The notes under the pieces were generated by a model. The model did no database searches. It saw nothing but the letters and a program-made list of their open reading frames with translations, and was not told the DNA's origin. Position numbers and translations under genes: made by a program. This document shows, piece after piece, positions 14,542 through 24,330 of a DNA stretch of 64,000 bases. The DNA comes from Bradyrhizobiaceae bacterium (lineage in GTDB: Bacteria > Pseudomonadota > Alphaproteobacteria > Rhizobiales > Xanthobacteraceae): assembly GCA_003963435.1 (NCBI GenBank), contig RXJC01000003.1, forward strand, positions 1 to 64,000, given 5' to 3'. Positions within the stretch are counted from its first letter, which is position 1. The number at the start of each line of letters is the position of its first letter.

Positions 14542-15414
14542 TCACCTCCATCCGACGAAGTTCGAGGGGCCGTCGTAGAGACGGTGCCGCGCGTCATCGA
14601 TGACGAAGCCGAAGCGGCCCGGGCGGTATTCGTCGGAAGGGACGAGATAGCGGCGCTGTTCGGCCGCGCGGCGATCGCCACCAAGTGTGGCGACGCATTC
14701 CGTCATGCCGGCCTGGTGGTCAGAGCGGATGGCAGAGATCACGACCCAGCAGATGGCATGATCGCGTTCGAAGTCACGCCGATCCTTCTCGTGGGATTCG
14801 CCCGGTCGAAGGGGCCGGCCGTGAATCGCCTCCCAAGCGTCGCGATACCAATCCCGGATCGTCCGTTCAGCGCAGCGCCGTTCGTAATCGGTGAACAGCT
14901 CCGGGAAGGCCTGCGCGATGGCCGCCCAGGCGCAGTCCTCCTCGTACCAACCGTCAGGCGCGCGAAGGGCAGGGTGGACCCTCGCGTTGTGGGCGGCGTC
15001 GAGATGGAAACCGCCGTGCCCCGCGGTGGAATGTGCGACCACGCCGTCCGAATAGAGGGTCGCGCCCTGCGATACGCCCCAGGGCGTATTTGCGCGGGAG
15101 CGAACCTCTCGCCGGCCGAGCGCGGCCCGCTGGCGCTGATGTTCGGCATTCTCATGCACACGCGCCCGGAAGGCGGTTTCGTCTTCCAGCTCGCCGCCAT
15201 GACCGTAAAAGTCGGCGCGTATCCACTGTTCCATCGACCCGTGCAACCGCCAGGCCGATGCGAGATAATAGCGCCCATCGGCACCCGGCATCATGACAAA
15301 GGCGTTGTCACCAACCCTGGCCACGAGAAGACCGTCATGGGTGCGGGCAAACAAAACCTCCGCCGAGGCGCGCGTGGGATCCTCGATGTGAGGGGCGGGT
15401 TGCGGCGTGTTCAT
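14542..15414 (-). CDS. Probable DUF7007-type protein, 290 aa
   Basis: This is a soluble protein. The central signature PWGVSQGATLYSDGVVAHST followed by AGHGGFHL is the pattern I associate with DUF7007 proteins of rhizobial plasmids and ICEs; this recognition is from memory. A Trp/Asp/His-rich region follows (GWYEEDCAWAAI, then ERTIRDWYRDAW). It overlaps the upstream gene by 4 bp (ATGA at 15414). The biochemical role is unknown. Its neighbours (ArdC, ParB-like, methylase-helicase) suggest an accessory function in the transferred element. Confidence 0.75.
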   Translation of the reverse strand: MNTPQPAPHIEDPTRASAEVLFARTHDGLLVARVGDNAFVMMPGADGRYYLASAWRLHGSMEQWIRADFYGHGGELEDETAFRARVHENAEHQRQRAALGRREVRSRANTPWGVSQGATLYSDGVVAHSTAGHGGFHLDAAHNARVHPALRAPDGWYEEDCAWAAIAQAFPELFTDYERRCAERTIRDWYRDAWEAIHGRPLRPGESHEKDRRDFERDHAICWVVISAIRSDHQAGMTECVATLGGDRRAAEQRRYLVPSDEYRPGRFGFVIDDARHRLYDGPSNFVGWR

Positions 15415-15881
15415 GCCGCCCTCCCTTCAGCCGTGCACGAGCTCTCATTGGCAGTGACCTCTTCGAGTACGGCGTCGGAATAGCGATGCGACGCGAGCCA
15501 CGCTTCGGCGGCGGCGCGTGTGTCGGCGAGGTGTAGAAGTTCGGCATCGGCGCCGACGCGATTGAGAACGCGCACCTGTCCGGGTTTCGGACGTTCGATC
15601 ACGGTGAATGTCAGCGGCGAATTCACCGAGAAGGTCTTGAAGACCTTCAGGACGATGACGCCGGCACTGCCGAAGTCGCCCTGGTGCAGCGTGATGCTTG
15701 CCGGCGTCATATGCGCGCCGACGATGTGCGGCTCGCTTTTGCGGACGAGGCGACCGCCATTGTTGTTATTCTCCCAGGCAGCGAGCTTCTTTTTGAAGCG
15801 CTCGGGCGGCCGCGGTGTACCGTCCGAATAGCGGATGAAAGAGCCGAGCGGCATGCGGTCGTAGATCTCTTGTGCGGACAT
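15411..15881 (-). CDS. Unassigned backbone protein, 156 aa
   Basis: It starts MSAQEIYDRMPLGSFIRYSD with a GGAGGA ribosome site 7 bp upstream. The N-terminal half (IRYSDGTPRPPERFKKKL, then GGRLVRKSE) may be a small beta domain; the C-terminal half is helical. No family is recognised. It is the first gene of the coupled run 156-290-69-107 aa, downstream of the ParB-like gene and its hairpin. Confidence 0.7.
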   Translation of the reverse strand: MSAQEIYDRMPLGSFIRYSDGTPRPPERFKKKLAAWENNNNGGRLVRKSEPHIVGAHMTPASITLHQGDFGSAGVIVLKVFKTFSVNSPLTFTVIERPKPGQVRVLNRVGADAELLHLADTRAAAEAWLASHRYSDAVLEEVTANESSCTAEGRAA

Positions 15882-15913
15882 ATCGTCCTCCTGTCAGAGC
15901 GTTGAAGACGGAA

Positions 15914-15939
15914 CCGCCGCCGGACCAGGCCGGCGGCGG
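15914..15939 (-). terminator. Hairpin after the ParB-like gene
   Basis: A perfect 10-bp stem CCGCCGCCGG / CCGGCGGCGG has a 6-base loop, 26 bp past the ParB-like stop. The T tract is poor, so it may slow rather than stop transcription into the 156-aa gene. Confidence 0.55.
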
Positions 15940-15965
15940 CGAGTGTTCGAAAGAAGAGAGAGGGT

Positions 15966-17654
15966 CTACTCGGCCGCGAGGGCGAAGGAGTCGGCCGGCT
16001 CGGAGATTGCATCGTCACCGGCGACGTCCTCGCCCAAGGTGTCTTCTTCTTCGCCGGTGTCAGACTCGTCGGGCGCATCGTCGAATTCGTCCGCGTCAGC
16101 CGCGGAGAAGCGGTCAATCCAGGCCGCGATCTTGTCTGGCGCGGGGGCGAACAACGCCACGGAATGCACAAGGCGCCCATCGGCGAAGTGCTTGACGAGC
16201 TCGGCGCGCGTGTCCTTTACCCGCGGGCGCGGCAGCACGGGCGTGCTGCCGCAAACCGCTTCGAGAGCGGTGCGAGACAGGCAGGATAGGAACTCCTCCG
16301 TACCCATATTTGGCAGGAAGCTATCGGCACCGATCGCTTCGCCTGCGACCCGCGCGACGATGCCGCTGTCGGAGCGGTTCTCGCGGCACGACAACACGTC
16401 GATCAGCACCGCACGGGCCACCTGCTGGAGAGTCTCGCGGTCGAAGGCGAGCTTTCCGTCCTTGTCGATCAGGCGCGCGCCGTGCCGCTCGATGCGCGCG
16501 TAGCCATCGGCGTTGCCGGAGGTCGTGCTGACATTCTGGCCGGCGAAGGCGAGCACGAGCAGCGCGAGCAGCGTGTCGTCCTCGATTGGCGCCCGGCCGA
16601 GCGCCTCGTGCAAGGCGTCGGTGCGAAGGTCGCCGATCATCTCCATGCCCCGCCGTGTCACGTCGGGGCGCGCCTTCGGCGCTTCCGCGGCGCCGTCGTC
16701 GGACGTGGCCACGTCGGTTTTCTTCGGCGTCGGCATGCGGTAGCAGACGGACTGCACCTTGCCATCGCGATCAAGATACATCGCAGTATGGTCGGATTTG
16801 CCGGGCTTGCCATAGACACGGTCGGCCTTTGGCGGCAGCTTCGGCTGGCCATACTCATTGACCTCGACGATGGCCCCGCGCTTGGGCAGATGGCTCGCCA
16901 TCCATTCGTGCTGTGCGCCGAGATAGGCCTCGACATCGGTCGTGTAGCGGCTGTCCTCGTCGGCCGGCGCGAACAGATCCTCCTGCCAAAGGATGCCATA
17001 GGCCTGGGCGAGGTCTTCGCCGAAGCTTGCATCGCGCGCGTACATCCGCGTCTTGGTCAGCGCCTGCGCGACGCTCCACCATGAAACCTGGGGATTGGCC
17101 TTGCTCGGCTTGTGTTTCTTCCAGACCTCCTTCTGATCCTCGAGCGAGGCCGAGGCGATGGTTCGAAGCTGGCGTTCGTCGGGCATGTCGCCTTTCGCCA
17201 TCTGGTCCAGCATTGCCGGCAGCACGTTGGCGAGCAGGCGCAGCTTCTTGATCTGCCGCACCGGCTGCGCGAGCGCGACGCCGATCGCCTCCTCGGTCCA
17301 GCCGAGCGCGACGAGCCGTTCGATGGCACGCCACTGGTCGACCGGATTGAGCGGCTCATGCGCCAACGTCTCGGCGAGCGACCGCATGGCGCCGCCATCT
17401 TCAGCACGGTCAACGACGAGGACCGCGATCTCCTCGAGGCCGGCGCCAATAGCCTGCTTCACGCGCCGGTGCCCGGCATCGATGACGTAACCGTTGCCGC
17501 CGTCGCTCTCGGGAGCCACCACGGGCGGCTGGACGATGCCAACCGCCTTGATCGTGGCGAGCAGCAAGGCGTCGGCCTGAGGATTGGATTTGGAGTGGCG
17601 CGCCTTGTCGGGGTTCTCCTTCAGCGCGCGCGGATCGACGAATCTCAGTTCCAT
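15966..17654 (-). CDS. ParB-like DNA-binding protein, 562 aa
   Basis: The N-terminal ParB/sulfiredoxin domain (about 1-110) contains LKENPDKARHSK, a region equivalent to the CTPase motif, and DAGHRRVKQA. A KorB/ParB-type helical domain follows (LGWTEEAIGVALAQPVRQIK, a helix-turn-helix), then a long unassigned C-terminal part ending in a very acidic tail (EEEDTLGEDVAGDD). At 562 aa it is about twice a chromosomal ParB, like the large ParB-like proteins of ICE and plasmid leading regions. No parA lies next to it, so a role in partition is uncertain; regulation or DNA protection is possible. The start at 17654 has GGAG upstream. A palindrome at 17734-17881 precedes it. Confidence 0.85.
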   Translation of the reverse strand: MELRFVDPRALKENPDKARHSKSNPQADALLLATIKAVGIVQPPVVAPESDGGNGYVIDAGHRRVKQAIGAGLEEIAVLVVDRAEDGGAMRSLAETLAHEPLNPVDQWRAIERLVALGWTEEAIGVALAQPVRQIKKLRLLANVLPAMLDQMAKGDMPDERQLRTIASASLEDQKEVWKKHKPSKANPQVSWWSVAQALTKTRMYARDASFGEDLAQAYGILWQEDLFAPADEDSRYTTDVEAYLGAQHEWMASHLPKRGAIVEVNEYGQPKLPPKADRVYGKPGKSDHTAMYLDRDGKVQSVCYRMPTPKKTDVATSDDGAAEAPKARPDVTRRGMEMIGDLRTDALHEALGRAPIEDDTLLALLVLAFAGQNVSTTSGNADGYARIERHGARLIDKDGKLAFDRETLQQVARAVLIDVLSCRENRSDSGIVARVAGEAIGADSFLPNMGTEEFLSCLSRTALEAVCGSTPVLPRPRVKDTRAELVKHFADGRLVHSVALFAPAPDKIAAWIDRFSAADADEFDDAPDESDTGEEEDTLGEDVAGDDAISEPADSFALAAE

Positions 17655-17733
17655 GGCAATGCTCCATCGAGGGGTTTGGCCCGCCGCCTCGGCCGGCCTT
17701 CTTCGTCTTCTTCCCGAAGACCCCCTCCGGCCC

Positions 17734-17881
17734 GCAGGGCGGTCGGAGCGGCGCAACTGCCGGCGAGCATCCCTGCCCGGCAGGCGTGAGCAGGGCGCCG
17801 TAGCGCGCCTTGCGAGCGCGCCGTGGCCGGGTTCGCGAGACGGTCGGTTGAGCGCCAGCGGCGCCGCGCCGACCGCTCTGC
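17734..17881. repeat. Long imperfect palindrome in front of the ParB-like gene
   Basis: The left arm GCAGGGCGGTCGGAGCGGCGC (17734-17754, given here in two halves GCAGGGCGGTC and GGAGCGGCGC) pairs with 17861-17881 at 19 of 21 positions. Smaller stems fill the interval. It lies 79 bp upstream of the ParB-like ATG. Confidence 0.7.
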
Positions 17882-17905
17882 GAGACGTTTTTCTCCGTCT
17901 CCCGA

Positions 17906-20900
17906 TCACGCCGCGATACGGCGTGCTTCTCCTGCTCCTTTTCCTTCTCCCTCGCCCGTCGCGGCGAGCTCGGCTTCGATAGCCGCGAGCTCCGCTCGCT
18001 TCTGATCGAGTTCGGCGTCGAACGCGAATGCCTCTCCGACCCGCGCGCCATAAGTGGCGAGTCGTTTGAGCGCCTCAGTGAGGCGATGCCGATACGCCTC
18101 CCGCTCGCCGTCGAAGTTGGACAGGGCATGTTCAAGCCGAGCGACGGCACCGAGCGGCGTCACCGTCACGGGAAGCTCGATCTCAAACTCCGCGCCGGTA
18201 CGGTGAAGGACGGTTGTGTAGTGGTATCCGTCACGTCCCAGGCGCTGGCCTTCAAAGGTGAGGTCGAAGCCGCCGATCGAGGCGATGACCGTCTCCTTGT
18301 CGTGCTGACGCTGGACGAGGGTCAGGACCTCCTGCATGAGCGCCCGGCCGGCGAGCTTGCGCTCCCTCAAGCCCGTACCCGTCACGGTCATCGCGAAGGC
18401 GTCTCCCGCGGTCGGCACCAAGCGCACTATGTCCTGCCCGATCTCGCTGATGCGACGGGTGGCGCGCTCGAGCTCGCGCTCGGCATCGCGAATCTGGCGG
18501 CGAATGGCATGCTGGTCGTCGATGTGGGCGGCGCGGAGCCGTTCGAAGCGAGCGATCTCGGCCTCAAGCCCCGCCTTCTGCATCAGGCGCGGATCGCCAG
18601 ACGCGATCGCCTTGGCCATCGCGAACTGGTTCGCCTGGCCCTCGCCAAGATCCTCGAGGCGGCGCACGCTGGTATCGCCAGAGAGCGCGGCGGCGATGAA
18701 GCGGGCCTTGCGCTCGTTGTTCTGCCACATGGTTGCGTCGAGCGAGCCGAGCGTCGCGTAAGCAAAAATGTCGACTTCGTAATGCTGGTTGCCTTGCCTG
18801 ACAATCCTGCCTTCGCGCTGCTCGATCTGCGACGGCAGCCAGGGGACGTCGAGGTGATGCAAGGCCTTCAGGCGAAGCTGGACATTGACGCCGGTGCCCA
18901 TCGTGTCGGACGAGCCGATAATGAAGCGTACCTTGCCGGCATTGAAATCGTTGAACAGGCGCTGCTTCGCCTCGGATTTCCTAAACTCCTGCATGTAGGC
19001 GATCTCGGAGGATGGCACGCCGAGGCGAACGAGCTCGTTCCGGATCCAGCGATAGGCCGAGAAGCCGCGCGAGGCCTCAACGGAAATCGTCCCGAGGTCG
19101 GAGAAGATGAGCTGCCCGGCACCGGGCGTTTCGAAGGGCTGGCCGTCTTTGCGACGATAGATGTTATCGCCAGTCTCCATCCAGATGCGAAAGGCATTGG
19201 CGATGAGGGCGTTGAGCTTGTTGCCCGCCTCGTTGTCCTGGCCTCGATCGACCAGGCGCAGGTCGATCGCGGCGTGCCGGCCATCGGTAATGACCGAGAG
19301 GAGAATGTCATCGCCCGGCTCCGGCGGGCGGTCGCGTTCCTCGATGGCGGTGATGCGCTCATCCAGCAGGCGCTGGTACGCCTTGAAGGCTGCGGTCGGC
19401 TCCGCGGTGATGATCTGGCGTTTGCCGCCGGCGATCTGTGGGACCTTCACATAGTCGCGCAGGTGCTCGGGCAGCACCACGTCGGCAAAGGAGCGGAACA
19501 TGGCGATGAGTTCGGGGACGTTGACGAACTGGGCAAAGCGCGTCACCGGCCGGTATTTGCCCGAAGGCTGAAGCTCGAGTTCGGTCGACGTGTCGCCAAA
19601 GGTGGACGCCCAGGCGTCAAACTCGTGCAGGCCACGCTCGCGCAGCGCCGCGTGGTCCATCAGCCGCTGCACGGTGAACATTTCGCCGAGCGTATTGGTG
19701 ATCGGCGTGCCGGAGGCAAGCACGAGTGCGCGGCCGGGGTTCTTCATGTCGACAAAACGGGACTTCACATAGAGGTCCCAGGCGCGCTGCGAGCCGTTCG
19801 GGTCGACACCGCGCAAGCTGGTCATGTTAGTGGCGAAGGAGAGCTTCCGAAACTCCTGCGCCTCGTCGACGATGATCTGGTCGACGCCGATCTCCGACAA
19901 CGTGAGCAGGTCGTCCTTGCGCGACGCTAGCGCCTCCAGCCGCTCCTTGTGGCCTTCCTTCATGCGCTCGACACGCTTGCGCGAAAGCCCGTCCTGCGTG
20001 TCGATGCGGGTGAGTAGCTCTTCATAAGCCTCAAGCTCGTCCTGAAGCATCTGCTGCTCGAAGGCGGACGGAACGGGAATGAACTTGAAGGCGGAATGGG
20101 TGATGATGATCGCGTCCCAGTTTGCGGTTGCGGCCCGCGAGAGGAAGCGATGGCGCTTCTCCTTCACGAAATTCGTCTCATCGGCGACGAGGATCCGGGC
20201 GTTCGGATAGAGCGCCAGGAACTCACGCGCGGCTTGCGCCAGGCAATGGCCTGGCACGACGAGCATGGCCTTGTTGATCAGGCCGAGCCGGCGCTGCTCC
20301 ATGATCGCGGCCGCGATCGAGAGCGTCTTGCCGGCGCCGACGGCGTGGGCGACGTAGGTGCTTCCGGAGGAGATGATGCGCCAGATGGCACGCTTCTGGT
20401 GTCCGTAGAGAGAAAAGGCGCCTGAGGCGCCCGGAAGCTGGAGATGCGACCCGTCGAAGTGGCGGGGGACGATGTTGTTGAAGGTGTCGTTGTAGAGCCG
20501 CGCGAGGCGATCCGTGCGGTCCGGATCGGACCAGATCCAGGTCTGGAATGCGGTTTTGATTTTTGCGAGCTTCTCCTTGGCCGCCTCGGTTTCGACGGTG
20601 TTGAGGATGCGCCGTTCGCTATCGACCTCCTTCACCGTGTCGAAGATCTGCGGGATCGACGAGTTCAGCGCGTCCGAGAGGAGCTCTCCGGCGTGACGGC
20701 GGTGCGTGCCCCATTCGGTCGTGCCCGCCGCCGTCCACGATAGTTGCCGCGCATTCACGGTCCAGCAGGCAAGCTCGGCCGTGTGGTGGATGGTGATGTC
20801 GGCATCCATCGTCTCCTTGACGAAGGCGATGATGTCGGCCGCGGGGATCCAGGGCGCGCCGAGGCGGGCCGTGATGTCGGAGGGGCGAAGATCTGGCGGC

Positions 20901-22999
20901 TGCACCCGCTCGAGCGCCGCGACGTTGCGGATGAACGATGGGTCGAGCGCGACGGCGGCACGTGCGGCCGCGAGCTTGGAGCGCACGGCGCCAGAGAGAT
21001 AGGCGTCCGCTGTCAGCCACGCGCCGCTTTCCGGATCGCGGAAGATCGCATCACCGAGTTCATCGATCACAGTGTCGACATCGCCGTGCAGGAGCTCAGC
21101 GACGTGCTCCGGGTCGACGGCGCCGCGCTCATTGAGCACCACGGCAAGGGCGTCGACGGCCGAGGTGATGACTGGCGCAGGCGGCGGCGCGATCACACGC
21201 TCGGTGAAGATCGGCCCCGGTTTCGCGGTGTTGCTCTCGAGGTCGTAGTCCTCGATCGAGGCAACGAGCCAGCAATCGGGATCGTCCGCGAACGGCGCAA
21301 GATTCGGCCGGCGGTGCGTTTCCCGAGCCTCGCCGGTCTCTTCATCCTCGATCAACGACACCACGGTGGTGTTGATGGGTCCAAAGTCCCGCACGAAGCT
21401 CGACCAGGCGATGCGAAGCCGGACCTGCGGCTGTTTCCAGGATTGGTCCGTTTCCTGGGATTTGAGGATCTCACGCACGGCGTCGCGGATCGGGATCAGC
21501 TTGCGGATGATGCGCGCGTGCTTTTCGAAGATGCCATCGGTGGAGCGCCCCTTCCTGATCTTGATGGTGACGGCTGCGCCGTCGACCATCTGCATCAAGG
21601 CGCCGTTCGACCCGATGAAATAACTGCCCTCGCGGATGGAGGGATCAAGCTCCTCCCGGCCCGCATGAAAGGCAGGCTCGGCGTCACCGGGGCTGACCGT
21701 CTCCGGCTCGCCGTCGTAGATGGCTCCCGGGAGATGGAGGATCGCGGCAGAAAGCGCCTCATCCAGATCGCCGCGGGAGCGCGGCAAGCAGGTGTAGGTC
21801 TCGCCGTATGGACCCGAAACTAGCGCATGTTCACCAAGCACCATTTCGGGATGTTCGGCAAAATACCTGTTGATTCGGATCGCTCCGCTATCCTCCGTCT
21901 CCGCGCGGACCTCGGCGAGGTCGAGCCACGCGCCGCCATCGGCAGGTTCGCCATGACGGCGCTTTCGGAAGAAAAGGACATCGACCACGACGTCGGTCCC
22001 GGCATCGGCCCGGAAGCTTCCCTCTGGCAGGCGGATCGCTCCGGCAAGGTCCGCCATCGAGGCGATGTGCCGACGTGCAGCCGCATCTGCCTTGTCCATG
22101 GTGCCGGAGGAGGTGACGAACGCGGCAAGCCCGCCGGGCTTGAGGCGATCGATCGACTTTGCGATGAAGTAGTCATGCAGACGCAGGCCGAGCGCGCGGA
22201 ACGCGCGGTCGCTGCGCACGGCGCGGTCAGAAAACGGCGGGTTACCGATTGCAAGGTCGAAGTGGGACTTCAACTCCGCCCGCGCAAAGTCCTCGTTGAG
22301 GATCGCGGCGCGAGGCTGCAGCAGCTTCGCGATCCGCGCGGTCACGGGATCGAGCTCGACTCCGGTGACGTGGCAGAGGTCGCGCAACGGGGCCGGCATC
22401 AGGGCCGGGAAGAGCCCGCTGCCAATGCCCGGCTCAAGGATCCGGCCGCCTCGGAAGCCAACCCGCAGAAGACCTGCCCAGACGGCACGAACTATGAATT
22501 CCGGCGTGAAGTGGGCGTATTGGGTACAGCGCGCGAGTGAGGCGTAGGCGCGTGCGTCGACGAGATCCTCAAGCTGTTTACCGATGTCCTCCCAACCCTT
22601 GCGGAACTCATCCTCACCCAAGCGCCGAAAAACACCATTGGCGAGCTCCGACGCGCCGAAGCCGATGAAGCGGATGAGCTGCGCCTGCTCCTCAGAGGTC
22701 GCCGGACGATGGTCAGCCTCGATCCCGGCTGCGAGGCGGATGGCGGCGAGATTGTCCTGCGCGCGACCGCGCCAGCTCTTCGCAAGCCCGCGGTTGCCAA
22801 CGAGATGGAAATTCTCACCCAAGGACACTGCGGGCTTCGACGCGGTAGACGCAGCCGGAAGGGGAGGAGCATTGGTTGCTGGCGAGATAACGTGATCATG
22901 CTCTGCCGCGGAAGGAAAAGCCGTTACCCCGAGGCCGAGACCTGATGAGAGTGAGCTATTGCTGAACAGATCGAGCGTGAAGGGATCGTTGAGCGCCAT
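17906..22999 (-). CDS. Giant adenine-DNA-methylase/SNF2-type helicase (DarB-like)
   Basis: This 1697-aa protein has an N-terminal N6-adenine methyltransferase with motif I EPGIGSG (189-195) and motif IV NPPF (253-256). A superfamily 2 helicase follows, with Walker A AVGAGKT (about 886), DEAQ (about 1045) and a C-terminal helicase domain with QREGRIVRQG (about 1395). The C-terminus is a coiled coil (ELERATRRI, then LDQKRAELAAIEAELA). The architecture matches phage P1 DarB and plasmid-borne relatives, which protect DNA entering a new host from restriction. It is expected to act in the cytoplasm on the incoming DNA. The ATG at 22999 has AAGGAG upstream. It is the longest gene in the window and shows no frameshift. 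Confidence 0.88.
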   Translation of the reverse strand: MALNDPFTLDLFSNSSLSSGLGLGVTAFPSAAEHDHVISPATNAPPLPAASTASKPAVSLGENFHLVGNRGLAKSWRGRAQDNLAAIRLAAGIEADHRPATSEEQAQLIRFIGFGASELANGVFRRLGEDEFRKGWEDIGKQLEDLVDARAYASLARCTQYAHFTPEFIVRAVWAGLLRVGFRGGRILEPGIGSGLFPALMPAPLRDLCHVTGVELDPVTARIAKLLQPRAAILNEDFARAELKSHFDLAIGNPPFSDRAVRSDRAFRALGLRLHDYFIAKSIDRLKPGGLAAFVTSSGTMDKADAAARRHIASMADLAGAIRLPEGSFRADAGTDVVVDVLFFRKRRHGEPADGGAWLDLAEVRAETEDSGAIRINRYFAEHPEMVLGEHALVSGPYGETYTCLPRSRGDLDEALSAAILHLPGAIYDGEPETVSPGDAEPAFHAGREELDPSIREGSYFIGSNGALMQMVDGAAVTIKIRKGRSTDGIFEKHARIIRKLIPIRDAVREILKSQETDQSWKQPQVRLRIAWSSFVRDFGPINTTVVSLIEDEETGEARETHRRPNLAPFADDPDCWLVASIEDYDLESNTAKPGPIFTERVIAPPPAPVITSAVDALAVVLNERGAVDPEHVAELLHGDVDTVIDELGDAIFRDPESGAWLTADAYLSGAVRSKLAAARAAVALDPSFIRNVAALERVQPPDLRPSDITARLGAPWIPAADIIAFVKETMDADITIHHTAELACWTVNARQLSWTAAGTTEWGTHRRHAGELLSDALNSSIPQIFDTVKEVDSERRILNTVETEAAKEKLAKIKTAFQTWIWSDPDRTDRLARLYNDTFNNIVPRHFDGSHLQLPGASGAFSLYGHQKRAIWRIISSGSTYVAHAVGAGKTLSIAAAIMEQRRLGLINKAMLVVPGHCLAQAAREFLALYPNARILVADETNFVKEKRHRFLSRAATANWDAIIITHSAFKFIPVPSAFEQQMLQDELEAYEELLTRIDTQDGLSRKRVERMKEGHKERLEALASRKDDLLTLSEIGVDQIIVDEAQEFRKLSFATNMTSLRGVDPNGSQRAWDLYVKSRFVDMKNPGRALVLASGTPITNTLGEMFTVQRLMDHAALRERGLHEFDAWASTFGDTSTELELQPSGKYRPVTRFAQFVNVPELIAMFRSFADVVLPEHLRDYVKVPQIAGGKRQIITAEPTAAFKAYQRLLDERITAIEERDRPPEPGDDILLSVITDGRHAAIDLRLVDRGQDNEAGNKLNALIANAFRIWMETGDNIYRRKDGQPFETPGAGQLIFSDLGTISVEASRGFSAYRWIRNELVRLGVPSSEIAYMQEFRKSEAKQRLFNDFNAGKVRFIIGSSDTMGTGVNVQLRLKALHHLDVPWLPSQIEQREGRIVRQGNQHYEVDIFAYATLGSLDATMWQNNERKARFIAAALSGDTSVRRLEDLGEGQANQFAMAKAIASGDPRLMQKAGLEAEIARFERLRAAHIDDQHAIRRQIRDAERELERATRRISEIGQDIVRLVPTAGDAFAMTVTGTGLRERKLAGRALMQEVLTLVQRQHDKETVIASIGGFDLTFEGQRLGRDGYHYTTVLHRTGAEFEIELPVTVTPLGAVARLEHALSNFDGEREAYRHRLTEALKRLATYGARVGEAFAFDAELDQKRAELAAIEAELAATGEGEGKGAGEARRIAA

Positions 23000-23104
23000 T
23001 GAAATTTCTCCTTGTGGCGAGGGCGCGTGTCGCCGGTCCGCAAGCAGGCGGGTGACGGCGTTCACAGTGGGTTGGAGGAGGGCCCGGACGGTCTGCCGGC
23101 GCCG

Positions 23105-23134
23105 AAAAAGCGAAGCCCGGCGCTTGGCCGGGCT
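23105..23134 (-). terminator. Rho-independent terminator after the 185-aa gene
   Basis: The minus-strand stem AGCCCGG / CCGGGCT (23134-23114) is followed by TTCGCTTTTT, 26 bp after the stop at 23160. It separates the upstream pair of genes from the methylase-helicase. Confidence 0.75.
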
Positions 23135-23159
23135 GGTCGCAGGTCGTCAGGGGCTTGGA

Positions 23160-23717
23160 CTATCGGTTGTCCGTCGAGGAAGGGACTTGACGAGCAGCCG
23201 CCGCCTTGGCCGCCTCGATCCGGAATTCCTCAAGGATGTCGGTCGTGGACCGGTAGCGGATGGCATCCACCGTGATCAGCATCACGCTGCCGCCGAAGCC
23301 ATCCGGACGCATCTTCGTGCAGGTAAACGCCGTTGTGACCACGATTTCGTCGATCGCCGCCGAGCGACGTACGATGTCTTGAAACATCCGGTCCCAGCCG
23401 GCGTCGGGGTCGGTGAGATCGACGTCGATATCATCAGGCGGATCGTCGCTGGCGTCCGCGTCGTATCGCGAGAGCAGGCCGATGACGTGGTCACCTATGC
23501 TGCTCTGGCCGTGATCGCGGGACGCCGCCCAAGCGGTCCGCAGATCGTCGATGGACAAGGTGACGACGTCGCTCGGTCCACACCATGAATAATAGTAGAT
23601 GCCGCCTTCGCTATTCTCGCTGTCGAAGACGAGATCAAGGATCAGGCGTTCCAACGGTGTCATGTCCACAGCCGGGATATCCGGCTGGACGACGGTCGGG
23701 GAGTGATAGTCTGCCAT
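23160..23717 (-). CDS. Unassigned backbone protein, 185 aa
   Basis: This acidic protein starts MADYHSPTVV. It has a central region rich in Asp (SRYDADASDDPPDDIDVDL) and a C-terminal helix rich in Ala and Lys. The family is not recognised. The acidity is reminiscent of DNA-mimic anti-restriction proteins, but there is no sequence evidence for that. The GAGGAGG ribosome site precedes the ATG at 23717, and the gene starts 10 bp after the stop of the DUF1419 gene, so the two form an operon. Confidence 0.72.
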   Translation of the reverse strand: MADYHSPTVVQPDIPAVDMTPLERLILDLVFDSENSEGGIYYYSWCGPSDVVTLSIDDLRTAWAASRDHGQSSIGDHVIGLLSRYDADASDDPPDDIDVDLTDPDAGWDRMFQDIVRRSAAIDEIVVTTAFTCTKMRPDGFGGSVMLITVDAIRYRSTTDILEEFRIEAAKAAAARQVPSSTDNR

Positions 23718-23727
23718 ATTGCCCTCC

Positions 23728-24330
23728 TCAGGCCGCAAGCGGCGGAAGATGGCGCAGCTGCACGGGCAGCTTGGCGGCGACCTCGTCGTCGGTGAGATCG
23801 TCGAGAAGCTTCAGCACCGTGCCCGCCCCTCCGCAATACACCAGCACGGTGCGCTTGCCTTGCAGCGCGGCGGGCCAGCGCTCGCCGGCATAGCCGCGAT
23901 AGTCGTCGTGAGTGCTCGACCAGATGTGCTCGAGGCGTTCGTCGCGAGTCATGGCGCGGACCGGCCGCGATTCGCGCTCGATGATGGCCCGCTTCATGCT
24001 CTCCGGGGTGCTGCGATCGGAGAGGTCGCAGTATCCATGGAAGAAGCGCTTGCGGCCGTCGATCCAGAGCGACAAGAAGACGCTCGTCACGCTATCGGTC
24101 ACGAATTCGCGCATCGCGAACATGTCGCCGCGCATCCATAGCGGCGGCAGGATGTCGAGCATGTAATCGTGCTCGGACTCCGCGATCTCGAACCATTCGC
24201 CGGCGAAGAGGTGCCGTGCCTCCCCCGCGGCCATGGCCGGATTGCCGCGATGACGGTTGAACATACGATACATGTCCTGGCGCGTGGCGACGCCTTCGAA
24301 GACTTTGCGGATATTGGGTGAGGTGTGCAT
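23728..24330 (-). CDS. DUF1419-type protein
   Basis: This 200-aa protein begins MHTSPNIRKVFEGVATRQDM, then YRMFNRHRGNPAMAAGEA, the pattern of DUF1419 proteins found on rhizobial plasmids and ICEs. Trp and aromatic residues are frequent (EWFEIAESEHDYMLDILPP). The molecular role is unknown. The ribosome site is AGGGAG. It is first in a two-gene operon with the 185-aa gene. Confidence 0.8.
   Translation of the reverse strand: MHTSPNIRKVFEGVATRQDMYRMFNRHRGNPAMAAGEARHLFAGEWFEIAESEHDYMLDILPPLWMRGDMFAMREFVTDSVTSVFLSLWIDGRKRFFHGYCDLSDRSTPESMKRAIIERESRPVRAMTRDERLEHIWSSTHDDYRGYAGERWPAALQGKRTVLVYCGGAGTVLKLLDDLTDDEVAAKLPVQLRHLPPLAA

Noticed and set aside
18086..19930. 614-codon plus-strand open frame opposite the methylase-helicase
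   Set aside because: Antisense shadow of a 1697-codon gene with intact motifs; no ribosome site or family match.
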